Source of the DNA: Asterias rubens | Lineage: Eukaryota; Echinodermata; Asteroidea; Forcipulatida; Asteriidae | NCBI RefSeq assembly: GCF_902459465.1 | Contig: NC_047062.1 | Location: forward strand, 30,498,673 to 30,562,672 | Length of the DNA: 64,000 nt | Direction of reading: 5' to 3' | Shown here: piece by piece, positions 45,561 to 58,339 of the stretch | Layout of the letters: each line of letters begins with the position of its first letter | Numbering within the stretch: position 1 is the stretch's first letter | The notes under the pieces: generated by a model | Seen by the model: the letters and a program-made list of their open reading frames with translations, nothing else | Databases searched by the model: none | What the model was told of the DNA's origin: nothing | Position numbers and translations under genes: made by a program

Positions 45561-46709
45561 TCAACGCCAAACTTAAAAAAAAAAAATCTCATTCTGATTA
45601 TTTGCATCATGTAAGCTTGCTTCCAAGTAATGAGGTCTAACTAGGATCTCAATTTGTGTGTAAATACTACTAATATGCTTTTTTAGCAAACTTACCTTTT
45701 ACTAAAAAAAGCGGTTCATTAATCACAGGCCAGTTTATTAGACATCTACTTGTTGAAGTGTAGACATCTTTGAGATGGCAAGCCTTCCTGTAACAAAAAC
45801 AAACAGTAGACTTCAAGTAATTATTTCTTTCACTTTAGAATTGGTATCAAAAATACTTTCAGAACACCAACAGTTGGAAAACTATTCAGATGAACTTTTG
45901 CAGATGAAGAATGATTTATAAATTAAGATTGGAGTAGATACACACATGGTGTTACCGCAAACAAATTACGTCACCATGCAATGCCTCAAATCCTATATAA
46001 GATTGATTTAGTTGTCAAAATAAGCAACAGTGATTGGACGGGGGAGGTCAAATTCATTTTTGTAGGCTTGATTTTGATAAAACTGATTCTTCCCTCAAAC
46101 AAGTTTTACTTAACCCTAACAGGATTGGCTTTTTCAGACCTACATGGGACAGGGGGAGGGGGAGGGGCACATAGTTGCCCCCCCATTGTATTAAGTTCTA
46201 GAGTTGTTTTTATAATTGTACGTTTCACCAAATGTTCTGCATGATGACACAGATATGGGATTTGTTAGATATAGTTTCAGACATTTAATTAAAGGGCACC
46301 TTTGGTAGTTAATTGACAACTGTTGTGTGTGCTGTTAATTATGAGTCTATCGTGTGACAAATCGCTTCCACTTTCTTGGGAAAACTAAAAAACATGTGGC
46401 AAGTTTATGGTGAAAGACCCCCAAAATAACTACAATTGTTTTTTCAAATAATTTCAGAGGTAACAGAGGACCTTCATAATTTGTTTACAAGATGACCCTA
46501 AATAATTATTGGTTAAAGTCATGCAATTTTGTGCAACAGGCAAAAGTATAGTAGTATAGTGGGGAAGAGGGCATCATGCCCCCCCCCCCCAAAAAAAAAA
46601 CCAACCCACACAAAACAATAACAACCACGGCCTCATCATAGCTTCAATATGGAAGTGATGCAAAAGGAGCAGTTATTAAAATTTCTTGCCAGCCTCAACC
46701 TTTCTTCTC

Positions 46710-46850
46710 TTATCGAAAAGTTTGCGGTAACACCATGTAATAACAATCTCTAAATGAGTTGGGGTGGTTCTGAAAAGAACCGTTGGATTAACTCGACGTT
46801 TCGATCAGTATACTCTGATCGTCTTCTGGAGAATGCTGGACTCTGGACTC
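46710..46850. repeat. Dispersed module GCGGTAACACCATGTAAT ... GAACCGTTGG
   Basis: AAAGTTTGCGGTAACACCAT, AAATGAGTTGGGGTGGTTCT and GAAAAGAACCGTTGG match 1880-1955 nearly base for base. Here it is followed by CGACGTTTCGATCAGTATAC and TCTGATCGTCTTCTGGAGAA. The complement GGTGTTACCGCAAAC also occurs near 45950. Confidence 0.6.
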
Positions 46851-47504
46851 TTTCTTCTCTTCTTCTATATGTCACTCCACTCCAAATTGGTTGTACTTTA
46901 TAAGATTTGAATGAGACCCTGTAAGAAGCAACTGTTATTTGAGCCTACTGGCCCAAGTCCTTCTTAATCCCTCATTTTGGATACTGAAGAAGGAATTGGG
47001 ACTGTAAGGGCTTCAATTTACCTGTTTACAGAGAAGGTAGTTCTTTTGGCCAGGCTGTATGATGATAAGTAGGTCCCAGATATTCAACTGTTGACATGTT
47101 GATGTTTGGGAGACATGAGCTGCAAGCAAGAAAACAAAACAAACACACCTTTTTGTTACCAAACAAATATTTCTAGCCCCACCAAAATCATTTTTATATA
47201 AACAAGAAACGGTAATGTATTTACTAAAAAATATGAAGTAATATTTTTCTCACTTTCCACTTTTTCTGAAACACAAGAGCTGTCATCCAATCTGAGGAGA
47301 TTGCAAATGCACCAAGTCAGCTTGCCACATTGTTTGCAACTTGATGTTTGAAATAAAAATTTGAATTCCTTCCTGGCTGCTACTTCCCAGGTTGTATTGT
47401 AAACTTGGGTGTGATCGCTGGCTAAATGGCAGTCAATAGTTGTGTGGCTTCTTACTTGCACCTCAAACAAAGATATCGACAAAATAGGTAGACCCCCAGC
47501 ATCA

Positions 47505-47605
47505 GGCTAGTATACTTCAGTTGGTAGAGTAGAGAGCTAGCACATTAACCTGGAGGCCGTTGGTTTGAATTCCGCTCAAGTAAATTTTTCTTAGTTCAAC
47601 CCAAA
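47505..47605 (+). mobile_element. tRNA-SINE head (family 2) in array spacer, longer copy
   Basis: CAGTTGGTAGAGTAGAGAGC, an anticodon-like region CACATTAACCTGGAGG, and GTTGGTTTGAATTCCGCTC as box B. Confidence 0.6.
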
Positions 47606-49470
47606 ACACTTCCCATTTATAAGCCATTTGCGAGTTAGATTTGAATAATGTCTGGTACAATTATGGCTTGCTTAGTCACAAAAGTTACCGCTTACATTTG
47701 AATTCCGTAGACTACAGAGACAGTTAATATGTCACATGATTCGAAGCAAGCTTTTGTATAGCAAACTCCAGATAAGCAGACCCTGGTACCCATTGTGCCT
47801 TACACATCCATTCAAAAGCAAAAGCAAAAGGTTGACCTGAATCATTTAAAATACATGTAGCAACTGTCTCTATACTCTGAGGAATTCCAACTTAAGTGGT
47901 GACTTGTGACCAAGCATGTCATTGTACCAGACAGCATTAAAATCTAACACACAAATCGCTCATTGATTTTGTGTAATGTATGTATCAGGCCTAACTAAGA
48001 TTACTAATTTGCCTTTTTTTTTGCAAATTTACCTTTCAATTAAAAGTGCAGTTCCTTAATCACAGGCCAGTTTATTAATCTACTTGTTGAAGTGTAGACA
48101 TCTTTGGATATAGCAAAGCCTTCCTGTAAAAAAACAAAAAAAACAGTAGACTTCAAATAATTACTTTCATTGCCTTTCAATTTTATAAAACATACTTACA
48201 GAACACAAACAATTTGGAAAAACTATTCTGAGGAACTTGTGCCGATCAACATTATTTTAAGCAACAGTGATTGGAGGGGGAAGGTCAAACAGTTTTTCTT
48301 GAGTTTTTTTTGTGTGTAACTTTACAACCAGTTAAAACAAACCAATATTTAAAGTTCAGTGTGAGTTTCGTAGGCTTGTATTTGGGTCAAATTGATACTT
48401 CCCTCAAACAAGTTTCACTTACCTTATCAGGACTGGGCCTTTTCCAATAAAGGGAAGGGGCTGTCACATTTTTGTTTGACAACTTTTTTTTTTTTTTCCA
48501 CAGGTTGACATTCCCTCTCACTTTGAGGGAAATACTAATTAAAGCTACAGGCACAATATGGTAGAGGGGTGCCATGTGTCCCCACCATCTCTTAGGGTTT
48601 TAATGTAATTTAGAGGTATCATTTCAAGGTGGAAGTGATGCAAAAAGATCAATATTGTTAAGAATATTGTTAAGAATATTTGCCAGCATCTGGCCTCATC
48701 CTTTCCGTGTCCTCTTCTTCTATGTCACTCCACTCCAAGTTGGTTGTACATTTTTAAAGATTGGAATGAGACCCTGTGATATGCAGCCATCATTTGAGCC
48801 TACTGGCCCAAGTCCTTCTGAATCCCTCATTTTGAATACTGAAGAAGGAATTGGGATTGTAAGGGTTTCAATTTACCTGGTAGAAGGTAGTTTTTGATGC
48901 CAGGTTGATGATGATAAGTGGGTCTCAGATATTCAAATGTTGACACGTTGAAGTTTGGAGACCAGAGCTGCAGGCAGACAAAACAAAACAAATACACATT
49001 TGAAGTGTAGACATCTTTGGATATAGCAAGCCAATCTGTAACAAAAACAAGCAGTGGACTTCAAATAATTACTTTAAAAAAAATCCTTTCACTTAGGCCT
49101 AGTTCCAGAACACCAACAATTTAGAAAAACTATTCTGAGGAACTATTGCATATCAAGACTTTTTAAGCAACATTGATTGGAGGGGGAGGTCAAACAGTTT
49201 GCTCGAGTTTTTGTCACTCTAATCCAAATTGGTTTACTTTATAAGATTGAAATGAGACCCTGTAATAAGCAATTGTTATTTGAGCCTACTGGCCCAAGTC
49301 CTTCTGAATCATTCACTTTGGAAATTGAAGAAGGAATTGAGACTGTAAGGGCTTCAATTTACCTGTTTACAGAGAAGGTAGTTTTTTTTTGCCAGGCTGT
49401 ATGCTGATGATTGGGTCTCAGATATTAAATTGTTGACACCTTGATGTTTTGGAGACTAGAACTGCAGGCA

Positions 49471-50914
49471 GGAGAACAAAACAAACAAACCTTTTGTTAA
49501 AAACAAATATTTCTGACAGTAATTTCAATTACAATTATTTTGTATAATCTATAGCTAATAAAACAACTGGCATTTTTTGCTCACTTTCCATTTTTCTTGA
49601 AACAATACAGCTTTGATCAATGCTGATGAGAATGCAGAACCTATTTTATAAAACAATAACAGAATGTAGCAAGTATTTACCTACTTTTGAACCTGTCATG
49701 ACCAAGTTGACATTCATGAAATACATTTACTCAATGGTTTAGATTAATTTAAACAAGATTCAGGCATAAGCCCAATTGCAAGTAAATTTACATTAAAACT
49801 TCCACTTTCTAGAAGTTTTGCATAGATGTGTCTACAGATAACTATGCAAATAGTGTGTGAATATTCATTATTTTGTCAACACATGAGCAATTATTTTTTT
49901 TCTTAATTGGAACAAAGTAAAATGTCAGATCTTTTAATGTGGTCATTCTTTTGTCATTCAGTCATTTGTATAACTTTCATGTTTTATGGGTGTAATTTTC
50001 AATTGTATAACTATAAACTATTATCTTTTGAATGTCTAATATAATGTATTCCTGATTTTTTTAAATACAAAATTGTCTGTGTTTGAATTTTTTTTAAGCA
50101 CAAGATACAAGGCCACTTCTATTGTATCCTTGTATTTTAATAGCAATAAACCAAATCAATTGAAATATAGAATACAATGGCCCAAAAGGTATAAGAATAG
50201 CCAAGAATGTCTGGAATTAGGCGTTTCCTTTATGTGAGTGTGTAGAGAAATGCGAGTTAGTGTGCAAGGAGAGTGTGGTTTGACCAAGAAACACCTTATC
50301 AGCAATGCATGCATGGGCTCAATTTCATACAGCAGTTCAGTAGAAAAAATGCTAAGCAACTTTGCAAAGCAAAAAATTGAGCAGGGCACCAGTTGCTACA
50401 ATGTAGACTTTATAGAATTTTGGCTGGTATCCAGTCTCTGTTAGGCAAGATTTTTCAGCTTACAGGCTTTATGAAACAAGGTCCTGTTTTTTGGACACTA
50501 CATGCATTGATCTCACTTCTCTCTTGAAACTAAATGAAACATTCCATTAGCTCTATAAGCAGTAGAAGGCAGTGGAACACTGAGACAAACTTGGATGTGT
50601 AGAGGCTGACATTGTTGTGACTTGCCCAGTGATGGACAGCAAGAAGAATCACAGGCATGAGAATGGGTGATGATAAAAAAACAGGAACAAATTCAGTTGA
50701 TTGGAAATGTCAATATTCCATCATTTTTGTGTGCGAAGCACACAATACGAACGCGCAGCGCGAAGTCCCTTACGGCCGGTGTCCAGGGCCCGCTTAAGGG
50801 CCCTGGGAATTTTAGAAGCTCTGTGGTGGTCTCTGATGCATTTCTGACACCTATTTTTCCAGGTAGAAGTGAGCTACTTTTGTGTGATTTTCCTTTTTTT
50901 TTTTTTTAATAATA
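49471..50914. other. Spacer between exon-like array and assembly gap
   Basis: No gene seen. A GGGCCCAATTTCAT-family copy lies at 50310-50485 (GGGCTCAATTTCATACAGC to GGCTTTATGAAACAAGGTCC). Near 50740-50800 is a GC-rich piece with a palindromic core (GGGCCCGCTTAAGGGCCC). Confidence 0.5.
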
Positions 50915-51414
50915 NNNNNNNNNNNNNNNNNNNNNNNNNNNNNNNNNNNNNNNNNNNNNNNNNNNNNNNNNNNNNNNNNNNNNNNNNNNNNNNNNNNNNN
51001 NNNNNNNNNNNNNNNNNNNNNNNNNNNNNNNNNNNNNNNNNNNNNNNNNNNNNNNNNNNNNNNNNNNNNNNNNNNNNNNNNNNNNNNNNNNNNNNNNNNN
51101 NNNNNNNNNNNNNNNNNNNNNNNNNNNNNNNNNNNNNNNNNNNNNNNNNNNNNNNNNNNNNNNNNNNNNNNNNNNNNNNNNNNNNNNNNNNNNNNNNNNN
51201 NNNNNNNNNNNNNNNNNNNNNNNNNNNNNNNNNNNNNNNNNNNNNNNNNNNNNNNNNNNNNNNNNNNNNNNNNNNNNNNNNNNNNNNNNNNNNNNNNNNN
51301 NNNNNNNNNNNNNNNNNNNNNNNNNNNNNNNNNNNNNNNNNNNNNNNNNNNNNNNNNNNNNNNNNNNNNNNNNNNNNNNNNNNNNNNNNNNNNNNNNNNN
51401 NNNNNNNNNNNNNN
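50915..51414. other. Assembly gap, 500 N
   Basis: Exactly 500 N, a conventional placeholder length, so the true distance is unknown. The right edge opens inside the poly-G tract of a satellite unit, so the array probably extends into the gap. Confidence 0.98.
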
Positions 51415-54400
51415 GGTGGGGGGGGGGGGGGGTAACGGTTTGTTTGTAGGTAGAACATGGGCTTTTATTTGAAGGAGAACATTTGCATTCTTTTAACTTC
51501 AAGTCTCCATTTTGAACAAAAGAGGTACTCTTGTAATCAGTGCTACAGGTATGCACCAAAGAGTTTAAACTTATTGCAACAGAAACATGAAGAGAAAAAA
51601 CGAAGAAGAATAACTTCTTGAAGAAGATGCGATTTGAAGAAGACTTCAGTTATCCCAAAATAGAAAGATCCACAAAGAAATGAAGAAGATTGGCCCATAA
51701 TGGAGGAGAACTGTCATCTTCTTCTGGGTACTAACCAGGCACTGACAGATGTTGAGCCAGCTAAGCCTGGGGTGCAGTTTATATTGTCTTACTCCAGGAT
51801 AACATAGTTCCGTCAGTTGGGGGGGGGGGGGGGTAACGGTTTGTTTGTAGGTAGAACATGGGCTTTTATTTGAAGGAGAACATTTGCATTCTTTTAACTT
51901 CAAGTCTCCATTTTGAACAAAAGAGGTACTCTTGTAATCAGTGCTACAGGTATGCACCAAAGAGTTTAAACTTATTGCAACAGAAACATGAAGAGAAAAA
52001 AACGAAGAAGAATAACTTCTTGAAGAAGATGCGATTTGAAGAAGACTTCAGTTATCCCAAAATAGAAAGATCCACAAGAAATGAAGAAGATAGGCCCATA
52101 ATGGAGGAGAACTGTCATCTTCTTCTGGGCCCTAACCAGGCACTGACAGATGTTGAGCCAGCTAAGCCTGGGGTGCAGTTTATATTGTCTTACTCCAGGA
52201 CAACATAGTTCCGTCAGTGATGGGGGGGGGGGGTAGCGGTTTGTTTGTAGGTAGAACATGGGCTTTTATTTGAAGGAGAACATTTGCATTCTTTTAACTT
52301 CAAGTCTCCATTTTGAACAAAAGAGGTACTCTTGTATTCAGTGCTACAGGTATGCACCAAAGAGTTTAAACTTATTGCAACAGAAACATGAAGAGAAAAA
52401 AACGAAGAAGAATAACTTCTTGAAGAAGATGCGATTTGAAGAAGACTTCAGTTATCCCAAAATAGAAAGATCCACAAAGAAATGAAGAAGATTGGCCCAT
52501 AATGGAGGAGAACTGTCATCTTCTTCTGGGCCCTAACCAGGCACTGACAGATGTTGAGCCAGCTAAGCCTGGGGTGCAGTTTATATTGTCTTACTCCAGG
52601 ACAACATAGTTCCGTCAGTGATGGGGGGGGGGGGGAACGGTTTGTTTGTAGGTAGAACATGGGCTTTTATTTGAAGGAGAACATTTGCATTCTTTTAACT
52701 TCAAGTCTCCATTTTGAACAAAAGAGGTACTCTTGTAATCAGTGCTACAGGTATGCACCAAAGAGTTTAAACTTATTGCAACAGAAACATGAAGAGAAAA
52801 AAAACGAAGAAGAATAACTTCTTGAAGAAGATGCGATTTGAAGAAGACTTCAGTTATCCCAAAATAGAAAGATCCACAAAGAAATGAAGAAGATAGGCCC
52901 ATAATGGAGGAGAACTGTCATCTTCTTCTGGGTACTAACCAGGCACTGACAGATGTTGAGCCAGCTAAGCCTGGGGTGCAGTTTATATTGTCTTACTCCA
53001 GGATAACATAGTTCCGTCAGTTGGGGTGGGGGGGGGGGGTAACGGTTTGTTTGTAGGTAGATCATGGGCTTTTATTTGAAGGAGAACATTTGCATTCTTT
53101 TAACTTCAAGTCTCCATTTTGAACAAAAGAGGTACTCTTGTAATCAGTGCTACAGGTATGCACCAAAGAGTTTAAACTTATTGCAACAGAAACATGAAGA
53201 GAAAAAAACGAAGAAGAATAACTTCTTGAAGAAGATGCGATTTGAAGAAGACTTCAGTTATCGCAAAATAGAAAGATCCACAAAGAAATGAAGAAGATTG
53301 GCCCATAATGGAGGAGAACTGTCATCTTCTTCTGGGCCCTAACCAGGCACTGACAGATGTTGAGCCAGCTAAGCCTGGGGTGCAGTTTATATTGTCTTAC
53401 TCCAGGATAACATAGTTCCGTCAGTTGGGGGGGGGGGGGGTAACGGTTTGTTTGTAGGTAGATCATGGGCTTTTATTTGAAGGAGAACATTTGCATTCTT
53501 TTAACTTCAAGTCTCCATTTTGAACAAAAGAGGTACTCTTGTAATCAGTGCTACAGGTATGCACCAAAGAGTTTAAACTTATTGCAACAGAAACATGAAG
53601 AGAAAAAAACGAAGAAGAATAACTTCTTGAAGAAGATGCGATTTGAAGAAGACTTCAGTTATCCCAAAATAGAAAGATCCAAAGAAAAATGAAGAAGATA
53701 GGCCCATAATGGAGGAGAACTGTCATCTTCTTCTGGGCCCTAACCAGGCACTGACAGATGTTGAGCCAGCTAAGCCTCGGGTGCAGTTTATATTGTCTTA
53801 CTCCAGGATAACATAGTTCCGTCAGTTGTGGGGGGGGGGGGGTCACGGTTTGTTTGTAGGTAGATCATGGGCTTTTATTTGAAGGAGAACATTTGCATTC
53901 TTTTAACTTCAAGTCTCCATTTTGAACAAAAGAGGTACTCTTGTAATCAGTGCTACAGGTATGCACCAAAGAGTTTAAACTTATTGCAACAGAAACATGA
54001 AGAGAAACAAACAAAGAAGAATAACTTCTTGAAGAAGATGCGATTTGAAGAAGACTTCAGTTATCCCGAAATAGAAAGATCCACAAAGAAATGAAGAAGA
54101 TTGGCCCATAATGGAGGAGAACTGTCATCTTCTTCTGGGCCCTAACCAGGCACTGACAGATGTTGAGCCAGCTAAGCCTGGGGTGCAGTTTATATTGTCT
54201 TACTCCAGGACAACATAGTTCCGTCAGTGATGGGGGGGGGGGGCAACGGTTCGTTTGTAGGTAGAACATGGGCTTTTATTTGAAGGAGAACATTTGCATT
54301 CTTTTAACTTCAAGTCTCCATTTTGAACAAAAGAGGTACTCTTGTAATCAGTGCTACAGGTATGCACCAAAGAGTTTAAACTTATTGCAACAGAAACATG

Positions 54401-57400
54401 AAGAGAAAAAAAACGAAGAAGAATAACTTCTTGAAGAAGATGCGATTTGAAGAAGACTTCAGTTATCCCAAAATAGAAAGATCCACAAAGAAATGAAGAA
54501 GATAGGCCCATAATGGAGGAGAACTGTCATCTTCTTCTGGGTACTAACCAGGCACTGACAGATGTTGAGCCAGCTAAGCCTGGGGTGCAGTTTATATTGT
54601 CTTACTCCAGGATAACATAGTTCCGTCAGTTGGGGTGGGGGGGGGGGTAACGGTTTGTTTGTTTGTAGGTAGATCATGGGCTTTTATTTGAAGGAGAACA
54701 TTTGCATTCTTTTAACTTCAAGTCTCCATTTTGAACAAAAGAGGTACTCTTGTAATCAGTGCTACAGGTATGCACCAAAGAGTTTAAACTTATTGCAACA
54801 GAAACATGAAGAGAAAAAACGAAGAAGAATAACTTCTTGAAGAAGATGCGATTTGAAGAAGACTTCAGTTATCGCAAAATAGAAAGATCCACAAAGAAAT
54901 GAAGAAGATTGGCCCATAATGGAGGAGAACTGTCATCTTCTTCTGGGCCCTAACCAGGCACTGACAGATGTTGAGCCAGCTAAGCCTGGGGTGTAGTTTA
55001 TATTGTCTTACTCCAGGATAACATAGTTCCGTCAGTTGGGGGGGGGGGGTAACGGTTTGTTTGTAGGTAGATCATGGGCTTTTATTTGAAGGAGAACATT
55101 TGCATTCTTTTAACTTTAAGTCTCCATTTTGAACAAAAGAGGTACTCTTGTAATCAGTGCTACAGGTATGCACCAAAGAGTTTAAACTTATTGCAACAGA
55201 AACATGAAGAGAAAAAAACGAAGAAGAATAACTTCTTGAAGAAGATGCGATTTGAAGAAGACTTCAGTTATCCCAAAATAGAAAGATCCACAAAGAAATG
55301 AAGAAGATAGGCCCATAATGGAGGAGAACTGTCATCTTCTTCTGGGCCCTAACCAGGCACTGACAGATGTTGAGCCAGCTAATCCTGAGGTGCAGTTTAT
55401 ATTGTCTTACTCCAGGACAACATAGTTCCGTCAGTGATGGGGGGGGGGGGTCTAACGGTTTGTTTGTAGGTAGAACATGGGCTTTTATTTGAAGGAGAAC
55501 ATTTGCATTCTTTTAACATCAAGTCTCCATTTTGAACAAAAGAGGTACTCTTGTATTCAGTGCTACAGGTATGCACCAAAGAGTTTAAACTTATTGCAAC
55601 AGAAACATGAAGAGAAAAAAACGAAGAAGAATAACTTCTTGAAGAAGATGCGATTTGAAGAAGACTTCAGTTATCCCAAAATAGAAAGATCCACAAAGAA
55701 ATGAAGAAGATAGGCCAATAATGGAGGAGAACTGTCATCTTCTTCTGGGTACTAACCAGGCACTGACAGATGTTGAGCCAGCTAAGCCTGGGGTGCAGTT
55801 TATATTGTCTTACTCCAGGATTACATAGTTCCGTCAGTTAGGGGGGGGGGGTAACGGTTTGTTTGTAGGTAGATCATGGGCTTTTATTTGAAGGAGAACA
55901 TTTGCATTCTTTTAACTTCAAGTCTCCATTTTGAACAAAAGAGGTACTCTTGTAATCAGTGCTACAGGTATGCACCAAAGAGTTTAAACTTATTGCAACA
56001 GAAACATGAAGAGAAAAAAAAGGAAGAAGAATAACTTCTTGAAGAAGATGCGATTTGAAGAAGACTTCAGTTATCCCGAAATAGAAAGATCCACAAAGAA
56101 ATGAAGAAGATTGGCCCATAATGGAGGAGAACTGTCATCTTCTTCTGGGCCCTAACCAGGAACTGACAGAAGTTGAGCCAGCTTAGCCTGTGGGTGTTGT
56201 TTATGTTGTCATACTCCAGGACAACATATTTCCATCTGGGGGGAGGGGGGGGTAACGGTTTATTTGTAGTAACAACATAGGCTAACTCTTGAGGAAGTTA
56301 TTTGCATTTTTTTCTTTAAGTTTCCATTTTATGCAACAGAAACATGAGAAGAAAAAACCGAAGAAGAATGAGTTCTTGAAGAAGATTAGTCTCAAACAGA
56401 GACTCTTAGTATACTGAAGGAGAAGTTGCCCAGCAGGTCTGACATCTTGATATGAAGAAGATTTCAGTTGATCAAGAAGAAGACAAAATTCCACAATAAA
56501 TACTGTATGAAGAGAAGTCTGTCATGTGAACAGTGATCTGGTGATTGAAGAACAAAAATGAAGTGCTCGATACAAACTTACTGACGTCAAAGCCTTTCAT
56601 GACAATCTTGGAGGTAAAAGTTGAAGATAGGTCCATAATGTAGGAGAACTGTCATTTTCTTCTGGGCCCTAACCAGGCACTGACAGATGTTGAGCCAGCT
56701 AAGCCTGGGGTGCAGTTTATATTGTCTTACTCCAGGACAACATAGTTCCGTCGGTGATGGGGGGGGGGGGATAATGGTTTGTTTGTAGGTAGATCATGGG
56801 CTTTTATTTGAAGGAGAACATTTGCATTCTTTTAACTTCAAGTCTCCATTTTGAACAAAAGAGGTACTCTTGTAATCAGTGCTACAGGTATGCACCAAAG
56901 AGTTTAAACTTATTGCAACAGAAACATGAAGAGAAAAAAACGAAGAAGAATAACTTCTTGAAGAAGATGCAATTTGAAGAAGACTTCAGTTATCCCAAAA
57001 TAGAAAGATCCACAAAGAAATGAAGAAGATTGGCCCATAATGGAGGAGAACTGTCATCTTCTTCTGGGCCCTAACCAGGCACTGACAGATGTTGAGCCAG
57101 CTAAGCCTGGGGTGCAGTTTATATAGTCATACTCCAGGACAACATAGTTCCGTCAGTGGGGGGGGGGGGGGTAACGGTTTGTTTGTAGGTAGAGCATGGG
57201 CTTTTATTTGAAGGAGAACATTTGCATTCTTTTAACTTCAAGTCTCCATTTTGAACAAAAGAGGTACTCTTGTAATCAGTGCTACAGGTATGCACCAAAG
57301 AGTTTAAACTTATTGCAACAGAAACATGAAGAGAAAAAAACGAAGAAGAATAACTTCTTGAAGAAGATGCGATTTGTATCCAAAAAAAAAGAAAGATCCA

Positions 57401-57950
57401 CAACAACATGAAGAAGATAGGCCCATAATGGAGAAGAACTGTTATCTTCTTCTGGGTACTAACCAGGCACTGACAGATGTTGAGCCAGCTTAGCCTGTGG
57501 GTGTAGTTTATATTGTCATACTCCAGGACAACATATTTCCTTCTGGGGGGGGGGGGTAACGGTTTGTTTGTAGTAAGAACATAGGCTAACATTTGAGGCG
57601 ATTGTTTGCATTTTTTGTTCTTTAAGTTTCCATTTTTAGCAACAGAAACATGTGAAGAAAAAAACAAAGAAGAACGAGTTCTTGAAGAATATTAGTAGTC
57701 TCAAATGGAGACCCTAGTCACTGCAGGAGAAATTGCCCAGCAGGTCTTACATCTTGATGTGAAGCAGATTTGATTTAATCAAAATGAGAACAATCCGCAA
57801 GATTGGAGGCGACTGTCATCTTCTTCTAGGCCCTAACCAGGCACTGACAGATGTTGAGCCAGCTAAGCCTTGGTGTAGTTTATTGTCATACTCCAGGACA
57901 AGATAGATTGGTGTCATCCGATGAGGGTGTGTCTGTAGGTACAGAATAGA
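51415..57950 (+). repeat. Satellite of about 401-bp units with a poly-G tract in each unit
   Basis: Fourteen closely similar units have the word ACATGGGCTTTTATTTGAAG or its ATCATGGG variant near 51457, 51858, 52258, 52659, 53064, 53465, 53867, 54268, 54676, 55074, 55477, 55876, 56796 and 57196. Two strongly diverged units lie at about 56279 and 57584. Each unit has GTGCTACAGGTATGCACC, a GAAGA-rich centre, CTAACCAGGCACTGACAGAT and a run of about 9-15 G before TAACGGTTTGTTTG. A 75-codon frame (MGFYLKENICILL...) is open in units whose A-run after GAAGAG has seven A, and broken by one-base changes of that run in others. It therefore does not look selected as protein. Confidence 0.92.
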
Positions 57951-58339
57951 GATGAAGCTCCGTATTTACCAGTAGGTTGGAGATTTAAGAAGCATCTACA
58001 AGTTGAAATGTCTTGCATCTGCAGTGAAAAAGACTATAATGTAATAATAATTTGCGTTAGTTTTCCTGTGTACTAAACCTAAGCTATGTAGATTTAACAA
58101 ATTTTACACAAAATAGTTTTTTTTAATTCGTTTTCTATTAAAGGATCATGCTGCCTTGGATCGGACAAGTTGGTCTATAAAAAGCGTTTGAAACCGTTTG
58201 TTATGAGATGCATATTGTTAGAAAGACGTTTTAACTCTCTATTCATAAATACCCTAGACAGTTTCGTTACTCATATTGATGTAGAGCGCGTCACGTCGGG
58301 GGTGTTTAATTGGTTGAAAAGTACTTAAAACAAGAATTT

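Larger units (their letters stand above)
40380..49470 (-). repeat. Minus-strand half of the exon-like block series
   Basis: On the minus strand I find type B blocks at 49461-49363, 48967-48877, 47119-47022, 45091-44988, 44317-44220, 42784-42695, 41997-41899 and 41358-41261. Type A blocks lie at 49035 (truncated), 48123-48033, 45787-45696, 43476-43384 and 40434. B blocks follow CTGCAG or similar, begin CTCTAGTCTCCAAAACATC and end CTTCTCTGTAAACAG|GTAAATTG. A blocks follow TTTTTGTTACAG, begin GAAGGCTTTCCATC and end AGTAAAAG|GTAAGTTTGC. A and B align to each other (CATCTACATGTCAACAAGTA), so they are old duplicates. The spacers also repeat (GGCCCAAGTCCTTCTGAATC). Block 41261 has a GC donor. Most blocks contain in-frame stops; 43476-43384 is open in phase 1-1. 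Confidence 0.7.

Noticed and set aside
40380-49470. C/D-box snoRNA cluster in the array (ATGATGA words in the B blocks)
   Set aside because: The C-box-like word is on the strand opposite to the splice signals, and no D box with pairing terminal stem is seen at a proper distance.
50869-51559. Apparent long open frames across the N gap
   Set aside because: They consist of ambiguous bases; no protein can be read through N.
51858-57411. Repeated 75-aa open frames and their antisense counterparts in the 401-bp units
   Set aside because: The frame is inherited from the satellite unit, toggles with A-run length and is open on both strands; no start context or splice support.
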